Source: 66-474 sp035572335
GTDB taxonomy: Bacteria > Pseudomonadota > Gammaproteobacteria > Xanthomonadales > Rhodanobacteraceae
NCBI GenBank assembly: GCA_035572335.1
Contig: DATNAW010000187.1
Span: 1-8,113 of the forward strand
Direction: 5' to 3'
DNA: 8,113 bases
Shown: one piece after another, positions 6,784 through 8,113 of the stretch
How positions within the stretch are numbered: the first letter of the stretch is position 1
Layout: each line of letters begins with the position of its first letter
Position numbers and translations under genes: made by a program
The notes under the pieces: model-generated
Told to the model about the DNA's origin: nothing
Database searches by the model: none
What the model saw: only the letters and a program-made list of their open reading frames with translations

Positions 6784-7571
6784 TTTTCCGGACACGCGCC
6801 CGACAATGCGCGGATCTCGGCGTCGGTCAACCTGCGCCACCCGCCCTTCGGAAGGTCACCCAATTCGAGCGGACCGATGGCGACGCGCATCAGTCGCAGC
6901 ACGTCATGCCCGCACGCCGCGAGCATGCGCCGGATCTGCCGGTTGCGCCCTTCCACTAGCACGATCTCCAGCCACACATTCTTTCCGCCGCCGCCGACGA
7001 TCCGCACGGATTCTGCCGACAGCCGCTCGCCCTTGTCCGCGATGCCCACGCGCAAACGTTCGAGCGTCGCTGAATCGGGCAGGCCACGCATTTGCACCCG
7101 ATAGGTTTTGGAAACGTGCGCCGATGGGTCGGTCAGGCGCGCAGCCCACGCGGGATCATTGCTCATCAGCAGCAATCCCTCGCTGGCCTTGTCCAGCCGG
7201 CCGACGGGCGCAAGCCACGGAAGGCCGGCGCCGTGCAGCAATGCATAGATCGTGTCGCGGCCGCGCTCGTCCAAAGCACTGACCACCAGTCCACGCGGCT
7301 TGTTGACGGCGACGCAAACCCGTTCGCGCATCTGCAACGGCTGGCCGTCCATTTCGATCCGGTCCGTTGCGGCATCGGCAGGCATTTCCGGATCACGCAC
7401 CACTCTTCCATTCACACGCACGCGTCCTGACATGATTCGACGCGCGGCCTCGCTGCGCGAACACACGCCCAGGCGCGAGAGGACACGGGCAAGACCGTGC
7501 CGCGGCAACAATGCCCGCGGCGTGTCTTTTGATTTCGAAGGTTCGCGACGTGGCGGGCGGGTTGAACGCAT
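6702..7571 (-). CDS. RsuA/RluB-family rRNA pseudouridine synthase
   Basis: A 289-residue enzyme expected to turn a specific uridine of ribosomal RNA into pseudouridine. A basic N-terminal tail (1-24) leads into an S4 RNA-binding domain (about 25-75, LARVLSRLGVCSRSEAARRI then GRVRVNGRVV). The catalytic motif GRLDKASEGLLL has D127 as nucleophile. KTYRV (155-159) and EGRNRQIRRM (207-216) are further family motifs, and PKGGWRRL ends the domain near 248. About 33 residues of unconserved-looking tail follow; most of this is encoded antisense to the end of nagA. The S4 domain fits RsuA, RluB or RluF; the exact target uridine cannot be told, so no symbol is given. I chose ATG 7571: the frame is open further upstream, but that stretch contains the terminator. 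The ribosome site is weak. It has no evident link to GlcNAc metabolism. Confidence 0.93.
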   Translation of the reverse strand: MRSTRPPRREPSKSKDTPRALLPRHGLARVLSRLGVCSRSEAARRIMSGRVRVNGRVVRDPEMPADAATDRIEMDGQPLQMRERVCVAVNKPRGLVVSALDERGRDTIYALLHGAGLPWLAPVGRLDKASEGLLLMSNDPAWAARLTDPSAHVSKTYRVQMRGLPDSATLERLRVGIADKGERLSAESVRIVGGGGKNVWLEIVLVEGRNRQIRRMLAACGHDVLRLMRVAIGPLELGDLPKGGWRRLTDAEIRALSGACPENYATSRMPPIQVSTTRSDGSITAKSAR

Positions 7572-7613
7572 GAGGCTATTCTCGCCGAACGCCCTCGTCG
7601 ATGATGCACAAAG

Positions 7614-7641
7614 AAAAAGCCCGGCTTTCGCCGGGCTTTTT
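7614..7641 (-). terminator. Rho-independent terminator after the OmpA-like gene
   Basis: A 12-bp perfect stem (AAAAAGCCCGGC pairing with GCCGGGCTTTTT) encloses a TTTC loop, with a T-run on either strand. It lies 52 bp after the OmpA-like stop codon on the minus strand. The symmetric A and T flanks would let it act in both directions. The start of the pseudouridine synthase gene is only 42 bp further on. Confidence 0.9.
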
Positions 7642-7693
7642 CGTGTCACACCGGATTCACCGGCAAGAATTCGCCGATGCTTCCGCGAACGGC

Positions 7694-8113
7694 CTACATG
7701 CTGCCGTTCTGGGGCTGCTGCACCTTGAACTCGACACGACGGTTGCGCTGACGGCCAGCCGCGGTCTTGTTGGTGTCGACCGGATCGGCTTCGCCGAAGC
7801 CCTTCACCGCGGTGATGCGGCTCGCATCGATGCCGTGCGACGTCAGGTACGAATCGACGATGTTGGCGCGACGCTCGGACAGGCCCTGGTTGTACTTGTC
7901 GGTACCCACCGAATCGGTGTAGCCGTCGATCTCGATCGTGACCTGCGGATAGCGGTTCAAGGTGTCGACCGCCTGGTTCAGGATCGCGAGCGAATCGGAT
8001 GCCGGCGGCTTCAGCGTCGGACCGATGTTGTGCTCGCCCTTCTTCGGACGGTCGAACTTGAAGTTCACGCCACGCAGGTCGATGACGACGTTCTGCGGCG
8101 GCGGCGGCGGCGG
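7694..8113 (-). CDS. OmpA-like peptidoglycan-binding protein, C-terminal part (runs off the right edge)
   Basis: The last 139 residues of an outer-membrane or periplasmic protein anchored to peptidoglycan. The visible part opens with a run of at least six prolines and then QNVVIDLRGVNFKFD, a linker followed by the first strand of the OmpA C-terminal domain. GYTDSVGTDKYNQGLSERRA lies at 64-83. In it D67 and R82 match E. coli OmpA D271 and R286, which hold the diaminopimelate of the peptide stem. GFGEADPVDTN and GRQRNRRVEFKV complete the domain. The protein ends in a short polar tail, VQQPQNGSM. There is no start in the window: the GTG at 8068 lies inside the domain, and the frame continues unbroken to the edge. 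A strong terminator follows the stop. The N-terminal part, possibly a beta-barrel or repeat region, is not visible. Confidence 0.93.
   Translation of the reverse strand, partial: PPPPPPQNVVIDLRGVNFKFDRPKKGEHNIGPTLKPPASDSLAILNQAVDTLNRYPQVTIEIDGYTDSVGTDKYNQGLSERRANIVDSYLTSHGIDASRITAVKGFGEADPVDTNKTAAGRQRNRRVEFKVQQPQNGSM

Noticed and set aside
6784..6815. Possible nagA terminator (CGCGC and GCGCG arms)
   Set aside because: The stem is short, has no following T-run and lies within the coding part of the convergent gene.
5560..6840. 426-codon minus-strand open frame opposite nagA
   Set aside because: The composition is that of a shadow frame (many His, Arg, Gln and Asp) without motifs, while nagA itself is complete on the other strand.
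7572..7649. Upstream extension of the pseudouridine synthase to an ATG at 7649
   Set aside because: The extension translates the terminator hairpin, which belongs to the OmpA-like gene.

Overview
The window looks like chromosomal DNA of a high-GC gammaproteobacterium, most likely of the Xanthomonadales (Lysobacterales). This is inferred from the TonB-dependent receptor type, the gene set and its order, the GC-rich codon use, and the pairing of a Glk-family sugar kinase with an SIS-type deaminase. No rRNA or marker gene fixes the genus. I saw no tRNA, CRISPR array, insertion sequence or phage gene.

Positions 1-6783 form a divergent locus for taking up and breaking down N-acetylglucosamine (GlcNAc). 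Leftward from a 274-bp control region run a Glk-family kinase (1944-883) and then the N-terminal part of a TonB-dependent receptor (815-1, cut by the window edge). Rightward run a FucP-like MFS permease (nagP), a LacI-family regulator (nagR type), an SIS-domain deaminase (nagB-II) and GlcNAc-6-phosphate deacetylase (nagA). The last three are tightly packed. The inferred route is: receptor carries GlcNAc or chitooligosaccharide across the outer membrane; NagP moves GlcNAc across the inner membrane; the kinase makes GlcNAc-6-P; NagA removes acetate; NagB-II releases ammonia and gives fructose-6-P. No PTS permease is present, which fits the use of a separate kinase.

The control region (1945-2218) holds two copies of a TGACAACGTTG operator core. 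One is a perfect 14-bp palindrome near the kinase gene and the other is a one-sided degenerate copy just before nagP. Their centres are 179 bp apart, close to 17 helical turns. The LacI-type regulator encoded between nagP and nagB-II is the obvious candidate to bind both. A third, different CG-centred palindrome overlaps the kinase stop codon, upstream of the receptor gene.

Positions 6702-8113 are unrelated housekeeping genes on the minus strand: an RsuA/RluB-family pseudouridine synthase whose 3' end overlaps nagA tail to tail by 82 bp, a strong rho-independent terminator, and the C-terminal domain of an OmpA-like peptidoglycan-binding protein that runs off the right edge.

The pathway is a known type, so I do not claim a new system. 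The points most worth checking are the His-to-Gln change in the sugar-binding motif of the kinase, the phased operator pair, the extra palindrome and the antisense gene overlap.
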